The notes under the pieces were generated by a model. That model made no database searches, was not told the DNA's origin, and saw only the letters and a program-made list of their open reading frames with translations. Positions 8,475 to 17,166 of a DNA stretch of 64,000 bases are shown here, one piece after another; within the stretch, counting starts at the first letter, position 1, and each line of letters begins with the position of its first letter. A program made the position numbers and the translations under genes. This DNA comes from Gemmatimonadota bacterium (lineage in GTDB: Bacteria; Gemmatimonadota; Gemmatimonadetes; Gemmatimonadales; Gemmatimonadaceae): contig JAPLKS010000018.1 of the NCBI GenBank assembly GCA_026387915.1, positions 124,001 to 188,000 on the forward strand, written 5' to 3'.

Positions 8475-9478
8475 CGGCGCCGCCGGGATTTGCGGCATTG
8501 CACGGCGGCGCGTCCAGCGCGGTGCTCCTGCCCGCGCTCGGCGGCAAGATTCGCGAGCTGACACTCGGCGGTCGTCAGTGGCTCTGGCATAATCCGGAAC
8601 TGCCGTTTGGTGAATCACCGGCTGGCGCGCCGTATGCGACCGCGGGTGACAGTGGCGGTATGGATGAATGTTTTCCCACGATTGCCGCGGGCGTGATGCC
8701 GACGCATGTGCGGGGTGGTGGGAGCTTGGTATTGGCCGATCACGGCGCGCTGTGGAATCGCGCGCCCGAGCTGACGATTCGCACAGAGGCCGCCGGACAC
8801 GCGGCCACGTGTGTCTGGCGCGGCGATGCGTGGCCGTGGAATTTTGCTCGTACCCTGCGGATGTTGCCGTCGGGCGAGGTGCACTTTGCCTACGAGCTCC
8901 GCAACGAAGGCGCCAATAAGTTGCCGTTCATGTGGGCGGCGCATCCACTCTTTCCGCTCACACCGCACACGCGCATCGAGCTTCCCGAGGGCGCGCGCAC
9001 ACGGGTCTGGTCGCAAATGGGCGCGGACTTTGGCGGTGTTGGTGCGGAGCATCAATGGCCACGGCTACGCGTGGGTGCGGCGACGGCGGATGTGTCGCGA
9101 CCGTGGACGGCGCTCAAGGAACCGTACGCGTGCAAAGTGTTTGTGTCGTTGCCCAAGCGCCCCTGTGTGCTGGCGTTGATTGAGGGGGAGGCGCGTCTCG
9201 AGTTATTAGTGGACGGGCGTGAAATCCCGTATGTGGGTTTATGGATCAATCGTGAAGGATGGACCCCGTTCGCGCGCTCGCGCGGCTGGCGCTTTTGGCA
9301 GCGGGCCCCGCGTCCGTACGCCAATATCGGCATTGAGCCATGTCTCGGCGCGCCGGATTCGCTGAGCGAGGCGATTGGCAGTTGGGATTCGGCGTCGTGG
9401 GTAGAGCCAGGCGCCACCGCGCACTGGTCGATGACATGGCGCGCATCGCAGATTATCACACAGCCACCCACCGGATGA
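8471..9478 (+). CDS. Aldose 1-epimerase/mutarotase-like protein
   Basis: A 335-residue protein with a galactose-mutarotase-like beta-sandwich pattern: PALGGKIRELTLGGRQWLWHNPE at residues about 18-40, GGMDECFPTI, LRNEGANKLPFMWAAHPLF and a closing IGIEPCLGAPDSLSEA segment. The His in WAAHPLF and the Glu in IGIEPCLG sit where catalytic residues occur in mutarotases. It starts with GTG inside the ispH stop and shares 4 bases with the next cupin gene. The precise sugar is unknown. Confidence 0.8.
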   Translation: MTAPPGFAALHGGASSAVLLPALGGKIRELTLGGRQWLWHNPELPFGESPAGAPYATAGDSGGMDECFPTIAAGVMPTHVRGGGSLVLADHGALWNRAPELTIRTEAAGHAATCVWRGDAWPWNFARTLRMLPSGEVHFAYELRNEGANKLPFMWAAHPLFPLTPHTRIELPEGARTRVWSQMGADFGGVGAEHQWPRLRVGAATADVSRPWTALKEPYACKVFVSLPKRPCVLALIEGEARLELLVDGREIPYVGLWINREGWTPFARSRGWRFWQRAPRPYANIGIEPCLGAPDSLSEAIGSWDSASWVEPGATAHWSMTWRASQIITQPPTG

Positions 9479-9984
9479 ACGACGTGACAGATCCGTCCGC
9501 TTCCCGCGCCGATACGCTCGTGCGCGATTTGCAGTTGCAGCCGCACCCCGAAGGGGGGCACTTTCGCGAAGTCTTTCGCTCGCGCCGCATGGTGCGCACG
9601 GATGATGGACGTTCCGAACGCTGGGCCTCGACGAGCATTTACTTTTTGCTCCGTGCTGGGGAGTTCAGTCGGTGGCATCGCGTCGCGTCAGACGAGATCT
9701 GGCATTTCTACGAAGGCGCGCCGCTCGAACTCGTGCTGTTAGACGCCACCGGTGAACGGACGCGCTGCGACGTCCTCGGGCCTGTGGGGTCACCCAAGGC
9801 CGAGCCGACGCGCGTGGTACCCGCTGGGATCTGGCAAGCGGCGCGCAGCACGGGGGCATACACGCTGGTTGGCTGCACGGTAACACCCGGATTCGAGTTC
9901 TCCGATTTCCGGTTGATGTCGGGCGATACTCGCGCGGCGGACGTATTGCGCGAGCGTCATCCCGCTCTCGTGCCTTTGCTGTAG
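9475..9984 (+). CDS. Cupin family protein (DUF985-like)
   Basis: A 169-residue protein from the ATG at 9475, which overlaps the preceding stop by 4 bases. It contains LQLQPHPEGGHFREVFRS at about residue 17, then SIYFLLRAGEFSRWHRVASDEIWHFYEGAPLEL, which is the cupin_5/DUF985 signature. Members bind small ligands or carbohydrates but have no settled function. Translational coupling to the mutarotase-like gene hints at sugar metabolism (inference). Confidence 0.88.
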   Translation: MNDVTDPSASRADTLVRDLQLQPHPEGGHFREVFRSRRMVRTDDGRSERWASTSIYFLLRAGEFSRWHRVASDEIWHFYEGAPLELVLLDATGERTRCDVLGPVGSPKAEPTRVVPAGIWQAARSTGAYTLVGCTVTPGFEFSDFRLMSGDTRAADVLRERHPALVPLL

Positions 9985-10014
9985 GCGCGAGCGACTCCAA
10001 CGGAGGTTCGTGTG

Positions 10015-12087
10015 ATGTTCGCATTCGCTCGTCGTGCCGCAGTCCTCGCGCTGGCGGCCACTTCGCTTGGCGCGCAGCAGACGCGCCCCATCACGTTTGA
10101 CGATTTCTCCGCCATGCGCGGCGTGTCCGATCCGCAACTGGCGCCCGATGGCCGGCAACTGCTGTACGCCGTGCGCACCACCGACGTGGCCGCCAATCGG
10201 CGCAGCACTCGAACGTTCATTCTGGCGCTGAGTGGTGGCGCGCCGCGCGCTTGGCCAAACGACAACACGGTGGCCGGCGAGGCACGCTGGTCGCCCAATG
10301 GGCGGCAGGTGGCGTTTACGAGTGGCGGACAACTCTGGATTGCCGACGCGGATGGCACGCATGCGCGTGCGCTCACCACGCTTTCTGGTGGGGCGAGCGG
10401 GCCGGTGTGGTCGCGCGCGGGCGATCGTATTGCGTTCACGAGCGGCGTGTACCCTGACTGCAGCGACGATGCGTGCAGTGCCGCAAAATCGAAGGCGGCG
10501 AGCGACAGTAAAGTCAAAGCGCACATCGCCGACCAGCTGATGTTCCGTCACTGGAACGCATACGACGACGGCACGCGGCAACATCTCTTTGTGGTGAAGC
10601 CGGATGGCAGCGAGTTGCGCGACCTCGTCCCGGGCGCGCGCTTTGACGTGCCGCCTGGCCCATTTGGCGGGAGCGAGGGCTATGCATTCTCCCCTGACGG
10701 GCGGGAAGTGGCGTTCACCGCAAAGGCGCAGGGGCGCGCCGACGCGTGGACGACCGACGCCAACGTGTACACGGTGCCCTCGACTGGTGGCGCCGCGCAG
10801 CCGATCACGGCAGGGAATAAGGGCGCCGACCAGAACCCGCTCTATTCTGCGGATGGCAAATGGATTTTCTACGCGTCGCAGGCGAAGGTCGGCAACGAGA
10901 GCGATAAATGGCGTTTGATGGCGTATGATCGCGCGGCCAAGTCCGCGCGCGAGTTGCTGCCGATGTGGGACCGCTGGGCCGAATCGTATGTGGTGAGTGG
11001 CGATGGGCGCACGGTGATCGTGGGCGCCGGTGACCGCGGACGCGACAAGTTTTTCCGTGTGATGCTCGACGGTGCAGGCAAGGCGACGACGCCCTCAGTG
11101 ATTATGGGCGAGCACAACAACACCGCGGCGTCGCTCTCCGACGATGGGCGCACGATGGTGTGGTTGCGCGATGCCACGGAACGGCCCGCCGAAGTGTGGG
11201 CGGGGACGCTTGGCGCGAGTGGTGCGGTGCAGCAGGCGCACGCGCTGACGCACGAGAACGACGCGCTCGTGGCGACGCTCACGTTGCATCCCGCGGAAGA
11301 TTTTGGCTACGTGGGCGCGGCGGGCGACAGTGTCTTTGGGTTTGTGGTGAAGCCGCCGCAGTGGCAGGCAGGAAAGAAGTTCCCCGTGTTGCTGCTCATT
11401 CATGGCGGCCCGCAGGGCGCGTGGCTCGACTCGTGGGGTTCCCGTTGGGCGCCGCAAATGTTCGCGTCTGGTGGCTACGGTTTGGTGATTCTCAATCCGC
11501 ACGGCTCCACCGGCTACGGGCAGAAATTTGTGGACGCCGTGTCGCGCGACTGGGGTGGCAAGACGTATGACGACCTCATGAAGGGTGTGGACGCGGCACT
11601 CAAGCAGAATTCGTGGATGGACTCTACGCATATGGCGGCGGCCGGTGGTTCGTACGGCGGCTACATGGTGAACTGGATTGCGGGCCACACGAATCGCTTC
11701 AAGGCGCTCGTGAGCCACGCCGGCGTGTTCAATCTTGAGTCGATGGCGGGTGCGACCGAAGAGCAGTGGTTTGTGGACAATGAGTTCAGCGGTCCGTGGT
11801 GGAACTCCAACGCCATGGCGGCGCAGTATCGCAAGTTCAGTCCGCATCTCTTTGCCAAGAATTTCAAAACACCCACGCTCGTCATTCACGGCGAACAGGA
11901 TTATCGGGTACCGTACACCGAGGGGCTCTCGCTGTTTACGGCCTTGCAGCGTCAGAATGTGCCGAGCCGGTTGTTGGTGTTTCCGGACGAAGGGCATTGG
12001 ATCTCGAAGCCGCAGAACTCGCAGCTCTGGTGGGGCGAGATGCACAAATGGCTGGGCGCGTATCTCAATCCGCGGCCGAGCATGTGA
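10015..12087 (+). CDS. Secreted S9 family peptidase (acylaminoacyl-peptidase/DPP-type)
   Basis: A 690-residue serine peptidase. The ATG at 10015 is preferred over a GTG 3 bases upstream because it lies 8 bases after GGAGG. A signal peptide (MFAFARRAAVLALAATSLGAQ) is followed by a TolB/beta-propeller-like half with repeated LAPDGRQLLYA, WSPNGRQVAFTS and FSPDGREVAFTA blades, then an alpha/beta-hydrolase domain. The catalytic triad is visible as Ser in GGSYGGYMVNW (about 543-553), Asp in HGEQDYRVPYTEG and His in DEGHWI. It probably degrades peptides in the periplasm. Confidence 0.94.
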   Translation: MFAFARRAAVLALAATSLGAQQTRPITFDDFSAMRGVSDPQLAPDGRQLLYAVRTTDVAANRRSTRTFILALSGGAPRAWPNDNTVAGEARWSPNGRQVAFTSGGQLWIADADGTHARALTTLSGGASGPVWSRAGDRIAFTSGVYPDCSDDACSAAKSKAASDSKVKAHIADQLMFRHWNAYDDGTRQHLFVVKPDGSELRDLVPGARFDVPPGPFGGSEGYAFSPDGREVAFTAKAQGRADAWTTDANVYTVPSTGGAAQPITAGNKGADQNPLYSADGKWIFYASQAKVGNESDKWRLMAYDRAAKSARELLPMWDRWAESYVVSGDGRTVIVGAGDRGRDKFFRVMLDGAGKATTPSVIMGEHNNTAASLSDDGRTMVWLRDATERPAEVWAGTLGASGAVQQAHALTHENDALVATLTLHPAEDFGYVGAAGDSVFGFVVKPPQWQAGKKFPVLLLIHGGPQGAWLDSWGSRWAPQMFASGGYGLVILNPHGSTGYGQKFVDAVSRDWGGKTYDDLMKGVDAALKQNSWMDSTHMAAAGGSYGGYMVNWIAGHTNRFKALVSHAGVFNLESMAGATEEQWFVDNEFSGPWWNSNAMAAQYRKFSPHLFAKNFKTPTLVIHGEQDYRVPYTEGLSLFTALQRQNVPSRLLVFPDEGHWISKPQNSQLWWGEMHKWLGAYLNPRPSM

Positions 12088-12103
12088 TGCGGCGGTCTTC
12101 TTT

Positions 12104-12973
12104 ATGACAGACTCGCTCGACGTGTTGCTCGCGGGGCTCGTGGATTACGCCGGCTTGTTTCCGCCGACGTCGTTGACGATGTCGGACGCCGTGCGTGCGT
12201 ATGGCATGTACCGGAGTGGTCCGCGCGCCTCGATGCTCGGGCGGTTTGTGGTGCCGGCGCAACGGTTGCAGGAGTTCGCGGAGGCTGCGGCACCGCTCCT
12301 CGCGCCGGGTGATCCGTGGCGGTTGTCGGTACTCGCGGAGCCTGGGGATACGGCGCGTCTCGATTCCTTCGACGCGGAGCATGCGGGTCGTGCGGTGATT
12401 GAGACGATCGAAACCAAGGCGACGACAGCGGATGCCGTGTCCGCCGCGGCCACGCTCGGTGCTGGCCGCACCACCTTTGTGGAGTTTCCGCTCGACGCCG
12501 ATCCTGCGCCCTTTCTCGCAGCGTTGGCGAGGTGTGGGCTGTCGGCCAAGGCGCGTACCGGCGGCATCGTGGCTGGTGCGATACCCTCGGTGGAACAGGT
12601 GGCGCGCTTCATTGGCGCATGCGCACGAGCCCAGGTGCCGTTCAAGGCCACGGCTGGGCTCCATCATCCGATGCGCGGCGAGTATCGCCTGACGTACGAC
12701 GAAAACAGTGATTACGGCACGATGTTCGGATTTTTGAATGTGTTTGCCGCTGCGGTTTTTGCGCGGAGCGGTGCGACGGATGCGGAGATTGCCGCGATTC
12801 TCGACGAACGCGCGGCGGCGGCGCTGCAGTTCACCGATGGCGCACTGCATTGGCGTACGTGGCGTGCATCGAGTGCCGATGTCGGCGCGGCGCGCGCGAG
12901 TTTTGCCACCTCGTTTGGCTCGTGCTCCTTTGCCGAGCCGGTAGACGACCTTATGACTCTGGGACTGCTGTGA
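12104..12973 (+). CDS. Conserved protein of unknown function, partner of fumarylacetoacetase
   Basis: A 289-residue protein from the ATG at 12104, 16 bases after the S9 peptidase. I do not recognise a characterised family. Notable blocks are LVDYAGLFPPTSLTM near the N-terminus, GRFVVPAQRL, SAKARTGG and VPFKATAGLHHPMRGEY (about 185-201), followed by GFLNVFAAAVFA. The alternation of hydrophobic strands and helices with charged residues after the strands suggests a TIM-barrel-like enzyme (inference). Its stop overlaps the fahA start by 4 bases, which ties it to tyrosine/homogentisate-type catabolism. There is no signal peptide. Confidence 0.7.
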   Translation: MTDSLDVLLAGLVDYAGLFPPTSLTMSDAVRAYGMYRSGPRASMLGRFVVPAQRLQEFAEAAAPLLAPGDPWRLSVLAEPGDTARLDSFDAEHAGRAVIETIETKATTADAVSAAATLGAGRTTFVEFPLDADPAPFLAALARCGLSAKARTGGIVAGAIPSVEQVARFIGACARAQVPFKATAGLHHPMRGEYRLTYDENSDYGTMFGFLNVFAAAVFARSGATDAEIAAILDERAAAALQFTDGALHWRTWRASSADVGAARASFATSFGSCSFAEPVDDLMTLGLL

Positions 12974-14295
12974 CCGCACTCGACGAAACGCTCGATCCGT
13001 CGCTCCGCTCGTGGGTGGAAGACGCCAATGTGCTCGGCACCGATTTTCCGATTCAGAATCTACCGTTTGGCGTGTTTCGCCACGACTTTGAAGAACGGCC
13101 GCGCGTGGGAATTGCGATTGGCGCGCATGTGCTCGACTGTTTGTCGGCGACGCGCGCTGGGCTCTTTGATTCGCTGAGTCCGCCCGTACGTGATGCGCTG
13201 CAGTCGTGGTCGCTGAATGCGCTGATGGCGCTCGGCCGCGATGATGCGCGCGCGGTGCGCCGTGTGGCGAGTCGTTTGCTGCGCGCCGATACGGCCGATG
13301 GCCGCACGGCGGCCGGGATGCGTGACGCGCTGCTGGTGCGCATGGATGGCATTGGCATGTGTGTGCCCGCGGAGATCGGCGATTACACGGACTTTTACGC
13401 GTCGGTGTTTCACGCCACGAATGTCGGCGCACTGTTCCGTCCCGACAATCCGTTGCTGCCCAACTACAAGTGGGTGCCGATTGGATATCACGGGCGCGCT
13501 TCCACGGTAGTGAGCACGGGAACGCCGGTGCGCCGTCCGCGCGGGCAGCGGCGTCCAGACGAACAGCAACCGCCGGTGTTTGGGCCGTCGGTGGCAATGG
13601 ATTACGAACTCGAGGTCGCCGCGTGGGTGGGAGGGATGTCGGCGCCTGGCGAGACGATTCCGATTGCGCAGGCGAATGAACGAGTGTTTGGGTTGAGTTT
13701 GCTCAATGATTGGTCGGCGCGCGATATCCAGAGTTGGGAATATCAGCCGCTCGGTCCTTTTCTCTCCAAGAGTTTTGCGACGACGGTGTCGCCGTGGGTC
13801 GTGACGGCCGACGCCTTGGCGCCGTTCCGGACGCCGGCCTTTGCGCGTCCCGAGGGAGATCCCGCACCCTTGCCCTATTTGCACGACGCCGCGGATCAGG
13901 CCAGTGGTGGCTATGACATCACGCTCGAAGTGTGGTTGCGTACCGCGGCGATGCGCGCGCGCGAAGCGCCGGCGGTGCGGTTGTCGCACGGGAATTTTCA
14001 GTCGATGTACTGGACGATGGCGCAACTGTTGACGCATCACGCGAGCAATGGCTGCACGATGCGCGCGGGTGATTTGCTCGGAAGCGGTACGGTGTCTGGA
14101 GCAGAAGCGGAGGCACGCGGGTGCTTGCTCGAGCTGACGCGCCGCGGCGCAGAGCCGGTGGCGCTCCCTGAGGGTGAGACGCGGGCGTTTCTGCAGGATG
14201 GTGACGAAGTGATCATACGCGGCTGGTGCGAACGCGACGGAGCGACGCGCATTGGGTTTGGCGATTGCCGCGGCGTTGTGCTCGCCGCAACCTGA
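12970..14295 (+). CDS. fahA: Fumarylacetoacetase
   Basis: A 441-residue enzyme that hydrolyses fumarylacetoacetate to fumarate and acetoacetate, the last step of aerobic tyrosine degradation. The GTG at 12970 overlaps the previous stop. Family landmarks are FPIQNLPFGVF near the N-terminus, the metal/active-site block GDYTDFYASVFHATNVGALFRP (about 137-158), YHGRASTVVSTGTPVRRP, DYELEVAAWVG, LLNDWSARDIQSWEYQPLGPF and the C-terminal GDLLGSGTVSG. All are intact. No homogentisate dioxygenase lies nearby, so upstream steps must be encoded elsewhere. Confidence 0.96.
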   Translation: MTALDETLDPSLRSWVEDANVLGTDFPIQNLPFGVFRHDFEERPRVGIAIGAHVLDCLSATRAGLFDSLSPPVRDALQSWSLNALMALGRDDARAVRRVASRLLRADTADGRTAAGMRDALLVRMDGIGMCVPAEIGDYTDFYASVFHATNVGALFRPDNPLLPNYKWVPIGYHGRASTVVSTGTPVRRPRGQRRPDEQQPPVFGPSVAMDYELEVAAWVGGMSAPGETIPIAQANERVFGLSLLNDWSARDIQSWEYQPLGPFLSKSFATTVSPWVVTADALAPFRTPAFARPEGDPAPLPYLHDAADQASGGYDITLEVWLRTAAMRAREAPAVRLSHGNFQSMYWTMAQLLTHHASNGCTMRAGDLLGSGTVSGAEAEARGCLLELTRRGAEPVALPEGETRAFLQDGDEVIIRGWCERDGATRIGFGDCRGVVLAAT

Positions 14296-14309
14296 CACCC
14301 GGAGTTTTG

Positions 14310-14885
14310 ATGAGCGCGATCTGGCAAGACATGATGACGTTCGGCATTCCCTTTGGCGAGAAGGCCGCGCGTACCGTGCTGGTGTATGCGTTTCTCGTCG
14401 CGGGCTTGCGGTTGTTCGGCAAGCGGGAGCTCGGGCAGCTCAATCCGTTGGATTTTATTGTGCTCTTGCTGCTCTCGAACACGGTGCAGAACGCGATTAT
14501 TGGCAATGACAATTCGCTGATCGGTGGATTGGCTGGAGCGGCGGTGCTGTTCTTGGTGAACGAGGCGCTCGTGCGTCTGTCCTACCGCAACCCGCGGTTT
14601 CGGCGGCTGATCGAAGGGCGCTCGGAAGAACTGGTGCGCGAAGGCAAGGTGCTGCGTGCCTCGTTGCGGCACAATCTCATAACGCGTGAAGAATTGGAAG
14701 CGGCGGCGCGCAAGCAGGGGATTGAGCACATGCGCGACGTGGAGAGCGCTCGGCTCGAAGTGAGCGGTGCGTTGAGTTTTTCGATGAAGGAGCCCACGGA
14801 GCCCGAGCGTTTTCATCTGGAGCTTTTGCAACGGCTCGACGCGATTGATCGCCGGCTTGGTGCACTCGAAGGAGCGAAAGCGTGA
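14310..14885 (+). CDS. DUF421 (YetF-like) membrane protein
   Basis: A 191-residue protein from the ATG at 14310, preceded by GGAG. Three hydrophobic segments in the first 95 residues (TVLVYAFLVAGLRLF, LDFIVLLLLSNTVQNAI, GLAGAAVLFLVNEALV) and the GKRELGQLNPLDF motif identify the DUF421/YetF family, followed by a cytoplasmic domain with RSEELVREGKVL and a helical tail. Function is unknown. Its stop overlaps the start of the next gene (GTGA). Confidence 0.9.
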   Translation: MSAIWQDMMTFGIPFGEKAARTVLVYAFLVAGLRLFGKRELGQLNPLDFIVLLLLSNTVQNAIIGNDNSLIGGLAGAAVLFLVNEALVRLSYRNPRFRRLIEGRSEELVREGKVLRASLRHNLITREELEAAARKQGIEHMRDVESARLEVSGALSFSMKEPTEPERFHLELLQRLDAIDRRLGALEGAKA

Positions 14886-15934
14886 TCGGCGTGGTGTGGT
14901 GTGTGGCGGCTGGGGCGTTCTCCGCGCAAGGCGGGCGCCCGTCAACGGATGTGTGGGTGGTGCCGATTGTCGAGTCGGCGCCGGTGCTCCGCGTGGGCAC
15001 GCCGCGCAACCTTACCCATCGCACGGGATATGATAATCAGCCGTCGTTCACGCCGGACGGCCGTGCGGTGTTGTACACGGTGATTGGCGAGGACGCGCAG
15101 GCCGACAGCTGGCGCATCACACTGCCGGATGGCGTCCCCGAGCGGGTGACCCGCACTGCGGAAAGCGAGTATTCGCCGCTCGTCACACCAGATGGGCAGT
15201 TCTTTTCGGTGGTGCGCGTGGAAGCCGATTCGACGCAGCGGCTCTGGAAGTTTCCGCTCAGTGGCCGAGGCGCGCCGTCGCTGGTGCTCACCGACATCAA
15301 GCCGGTGGGCTACCACGTGTGGACGTCGGCCCATCAGCTGGTGCTCTTTGTGCTGGGTGGGGCATTGGGTGCGCCCGCCGCTCCGCCGGCGACGCTGCAG
15401 GTGGCGGATGATCGCACCGGTTCGGCGCAGGTTGTGGCGCGGGATATTGGCCGCGCACTGGCCAAAGTTCCCGGGCGCGATGCCGTGACATTCTTACAGA
15501 TGGTGAAGGACAGCGCGAGTTGGATTTCGGAACTCGATCTCCGCACGAACACGACGCGACGATTGATGCATCCACCGAAAGGCGCCGAGGACGGCTACCA
15601 CGTGTATTCGCGGGGCGGGATGCTTCTGACGGCGGCCGGGACCACGCTCTATGTGTGGGCCGACGGCGCGTGGCAGGTGGCGGCTGATCTCGCACCGTAC
15701 GGCGTAAAAAATATTTCGCGGCTGGCCATGAGTCCGCGTGGCGACGCGCTGGCGTTTGTGGCTGACGATGCGCCGGTTCCCGCCGTACGGCCCGCCGTAC
15801 GGCCCGCAGTACGGCCCGCGGTACGGCCCTCCGTGCGGCCCGCCGTACCCACCGCCGCACCGTCTGCCGGGTTGCCCTTGTCGGGGCGTGCCGCCTCACA
15901 CATTGTTCGAATATCTCTACCCGGTCACCTATGA
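14882..15934 (+). CDS. TolB-like beta-propeller protein with a PAVR repeat tail
   Basis: A 350-residue protein starting with GTG at 14882, with a hydrophobic N-terminus (VVWCVAAGAFSAQG) that may be a short signal peptide. It has propeller-type blades (YDNQPSFTPDGRAVLYTVIG, SEYSPLVTPDGQFFSVV, RLAMSPRGDALAFVADD). Near the C-terminus a 12-base tandem repeat encodes PAVR four to six times, followed by a short tail. It resembles the N-terminal propeller half of larger WD40/amidohydrolase proteins, so it may be a shortened descendant (inference). The stop overlaps the next start. Confidence 0.7.
   Translation: MIGVVWCVAAGAFSAQGGRPSTDVWVVPIVESAPVLRVGTPRNLTHRTGYDNQPSFTPDGRAVLYTVIGEDAQADSWRITLPDGVPERVTRTAESEYSPLVTPDGQFFSVVRVEADSTQRLWKFPLSGRGAPSLVLTDIKPVGYHVWTSAHQLVLFVLGGALGAPAAPPATLQVADDRTGSAQVVARDIGRALAKVPGRDAVTFLQMVKDSASWISELDLRTNTTRRLMHPPKGAEDGYHVYSRGGMLLTAAGTTLYVWADGAWQVAADLAPYGVKNISRLAMSPRGDALAFVADDAPVPAVRPAVRPAVRPAVRPSVRPAVPTAAPSAGLPLSGRAASHIVRISLPGHL
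15779..15850 (+). repeat. 12-base tandem repeat encoding PAVR
   Basis: Six consecutive 12-base units of the form CCCGCCGTACGG. The first two are identical, the next three differ at one or two positions, and the last is incomplete. They encode PAVR-PAVR-PAVR-PAVR-PSVR-PAVP in the tail of the propeller protein. Confidence 0.9.
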
Positions 15935-16401
15935 CGCCGTCCAAGCAGGTGCAGACCCCCCCGAGCGGAAGCACTGTTGCGCTGCTCGCCTCCGCCGACG
16001 CACTGTTGCGCGCCGCACTCGAAGCGTGCCGTCAGCACGAGCGCGTGTCGCGGCTCCTCGAGAAGCACTGCGCCGATGACGAGTTGCGCGATGCGGCCAT
16101 GCTGTGCGAGCTGAGCGCGGCACATCTGACGGGGCGGCTCAAGGAGTATGAGGCGGCGGCGTCCGAAGGCCGCGGCGCCTGCGACGAGACCCTGTGGCAC
16201 GTGGCCAACACGTTGTGGCATGCCAGTCGCGAGTATCAGCGGCGGGCGCAGTCCGGCGATGCGGCGGCGCTACACCTGAGCCGGCACAACCCGGAGCGGA
16301 TGGGCGAACTCCATTTGGAGTTCGAGTTCGCCGCCTCGGCCGTGCTCGCCGTGCGACAGGCGATTGCCGCGTATCGCAAGCTGCGGACGGACGCCGAATA
16401 G
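15931..16401 (+). CDS. Hypothetical helical protein
   Basis: A 156-residue protein whose ATG overlaps the previous stop codon. It has no signal peptide or membrane segment and is predicted by eye to be almost entirely alpha-helical, with many Ala, Glu and Arg and scattered His (CRQHERVSRLLEKHCADDELRDAAMLCEL, ETLWHVANTLWHASREY). I do not recognise the family. Overlapping starts suggest that it is co-transcribed with the propeller protein and DUF421. Confidence 0.6.
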   Translation: MTPSKQVQTPPSGSTVALLASADALLRAALEACRQHERVSRLLEKHCADDELRDAAMLCELSAAHLTGRLKEYEAAASEGRGACDETLWHVANTLWHASREYQRRAQSGDAAALHLSRHNPERMGELHLEFEFAASAVLAVRQAIAAYRKLRTDAE

Positions 16402-16424
16402 CCAGGGTTCGCCGATAGCGAGAC

Positions 16425-16453
16425 TTGAGATAGAAATGGTTGACGTGTAAACT
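16425..16453 (+). promoter_or_regulatory. Sigma-70-type promoter of the first His-rich membrane protein
   Basis: TTGAGA (16425-16430) and TAAACT (16448-16453) are spaced by exactly 17 bases in an AT-rich stretch, 64 bases before the ATG at 16517, which has GGAG 8 bases upstream. Confidence 0.6.
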
Positions 16454-16516
16454 TTCCGGTGTCGCCGGGGTACTGTTTCGTGCCCCGCGCCCCCACTTCC
16501 CTCCGGAGAACCGCCG

Positions 16517-17152
16517 ATGTTTACCCTCGTCATCGCAGGTGCGTTGCTGCTGAGCCCCGCCGATACCGTGGATCGTGCGTCGGCGATCGGACCGCGCGAC
16601 GTTCCGGTCGGGATTGGTATGACGACCCGTGAGGAGCGCGCCGTGGACGGGCTCAGCCTAGGCTTCGCGCTATCGCCAGCGGATACCGTGCGCCCCCGCG
16701 CCAAAGCGGTGGAAATCTCCGAGGGGTACGAGACGCGGCTCCAGATTCACAAGTTTGCGAGCTATGCGACGGTGCCGCTCTTTGCCGCGCAGTATCTCGC
16801 GGGCACCGCCATCTGGGACGCCGACCGGAGTGGAAAAGTGCGGCCGCAGTGGGCCACCAACGCCCATCGCCCACTCGGGTACGCGCTCGGTGCGCTCTTT
16901 GCCGCGAACTCGGTGACGGGGGCGATGAACTGGTGGGAGACGCGCGGCAATGAAAAAGGGCGCACCTGGCGGACGATTCACGCGGCGCTCATGCTCGCGT
17001 CCGATGCTGGGTTTGCCGTCGCGGGCAACCTCGGCTCGCAGGCGCGGTTCGATTACAGCAAGCAATCGGCGCACCGCACGTGGGCGCTCACCTCGATGGG
17101 CGTGGCGCTCGCGAGTTACGTGATGATGTTGGAGCCGCTCCGCCGCGATTGA
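16517..17152 (+). CDS. His-rich membrane protein, cytochrome b561-like (paralogue 1)
   Basis: A 211-residue protein with an N-terminal hydrophobic segment, a low-complexity spacer, then about four hydrophobic helices with conserved histidines: QIHKFASYATVPLFAAQYLAG, NAHRPLGYALGALFAANSVTG, TWRTIHAALMLASDAGFAVAG and SAHRTWALTSMGVALASYVMML. This His distribution resembles diheme cytochrome b561-type proteins, but I cannot confirm heme binding. A clear paralogue begins at 19208; both carry PRxKAVEhSxxYETRhxIHKFASYAT and NWWxxR. The ABC-F gene lies between them on the other strand. Confidence 0.7.
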   Translation: MFTLVIAGALLLSPADTVDRASAIGPRDVPVGIGMTTREERAVDGLSLGFALSPADTVRPRAKAVEISEGYETRLQIHKFASYATVPLFAAQYLAGTAIWDADRSGKVRPQWATNAHRPLGYALGALFAANSVTGAMNWWETRGNEKGRTWRTIHAALMLASDAGFAVAGNLGSQARFDYSKQSAHRTWALTSMGVALASYVMMLEPLRRD

Positions 17153-17161
17153 TCGCGGCGG
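17140..17161. terminator. Possible terminator hairpin between convergent genes
   Basis: A perfect 10-base inverted repeat (CCGCCGCGAT with ATCGCGGCGG, 2-base gap) spans the stop codon of the plus-strand gene and ends a few bases before the end of the minus-strand ABC-F gene. No T-run follows, so the call is tentative. Confidence 0.45.
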
Positions 17162-17166
17162 GGGCG

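Noticed and set aside
12065-13597. A 510-codon minus-strand open frame opposite fahA and its partner
   Set aside because: Its composition is Arg/Pro/His-rich with no motif, while the plus strand encodes an intact fumarylacetoacetase.
15781-15850. CRISPR-like array
   Set aside because: The units are 12 bases long, directly abutting and in coding frame, with no spacers.
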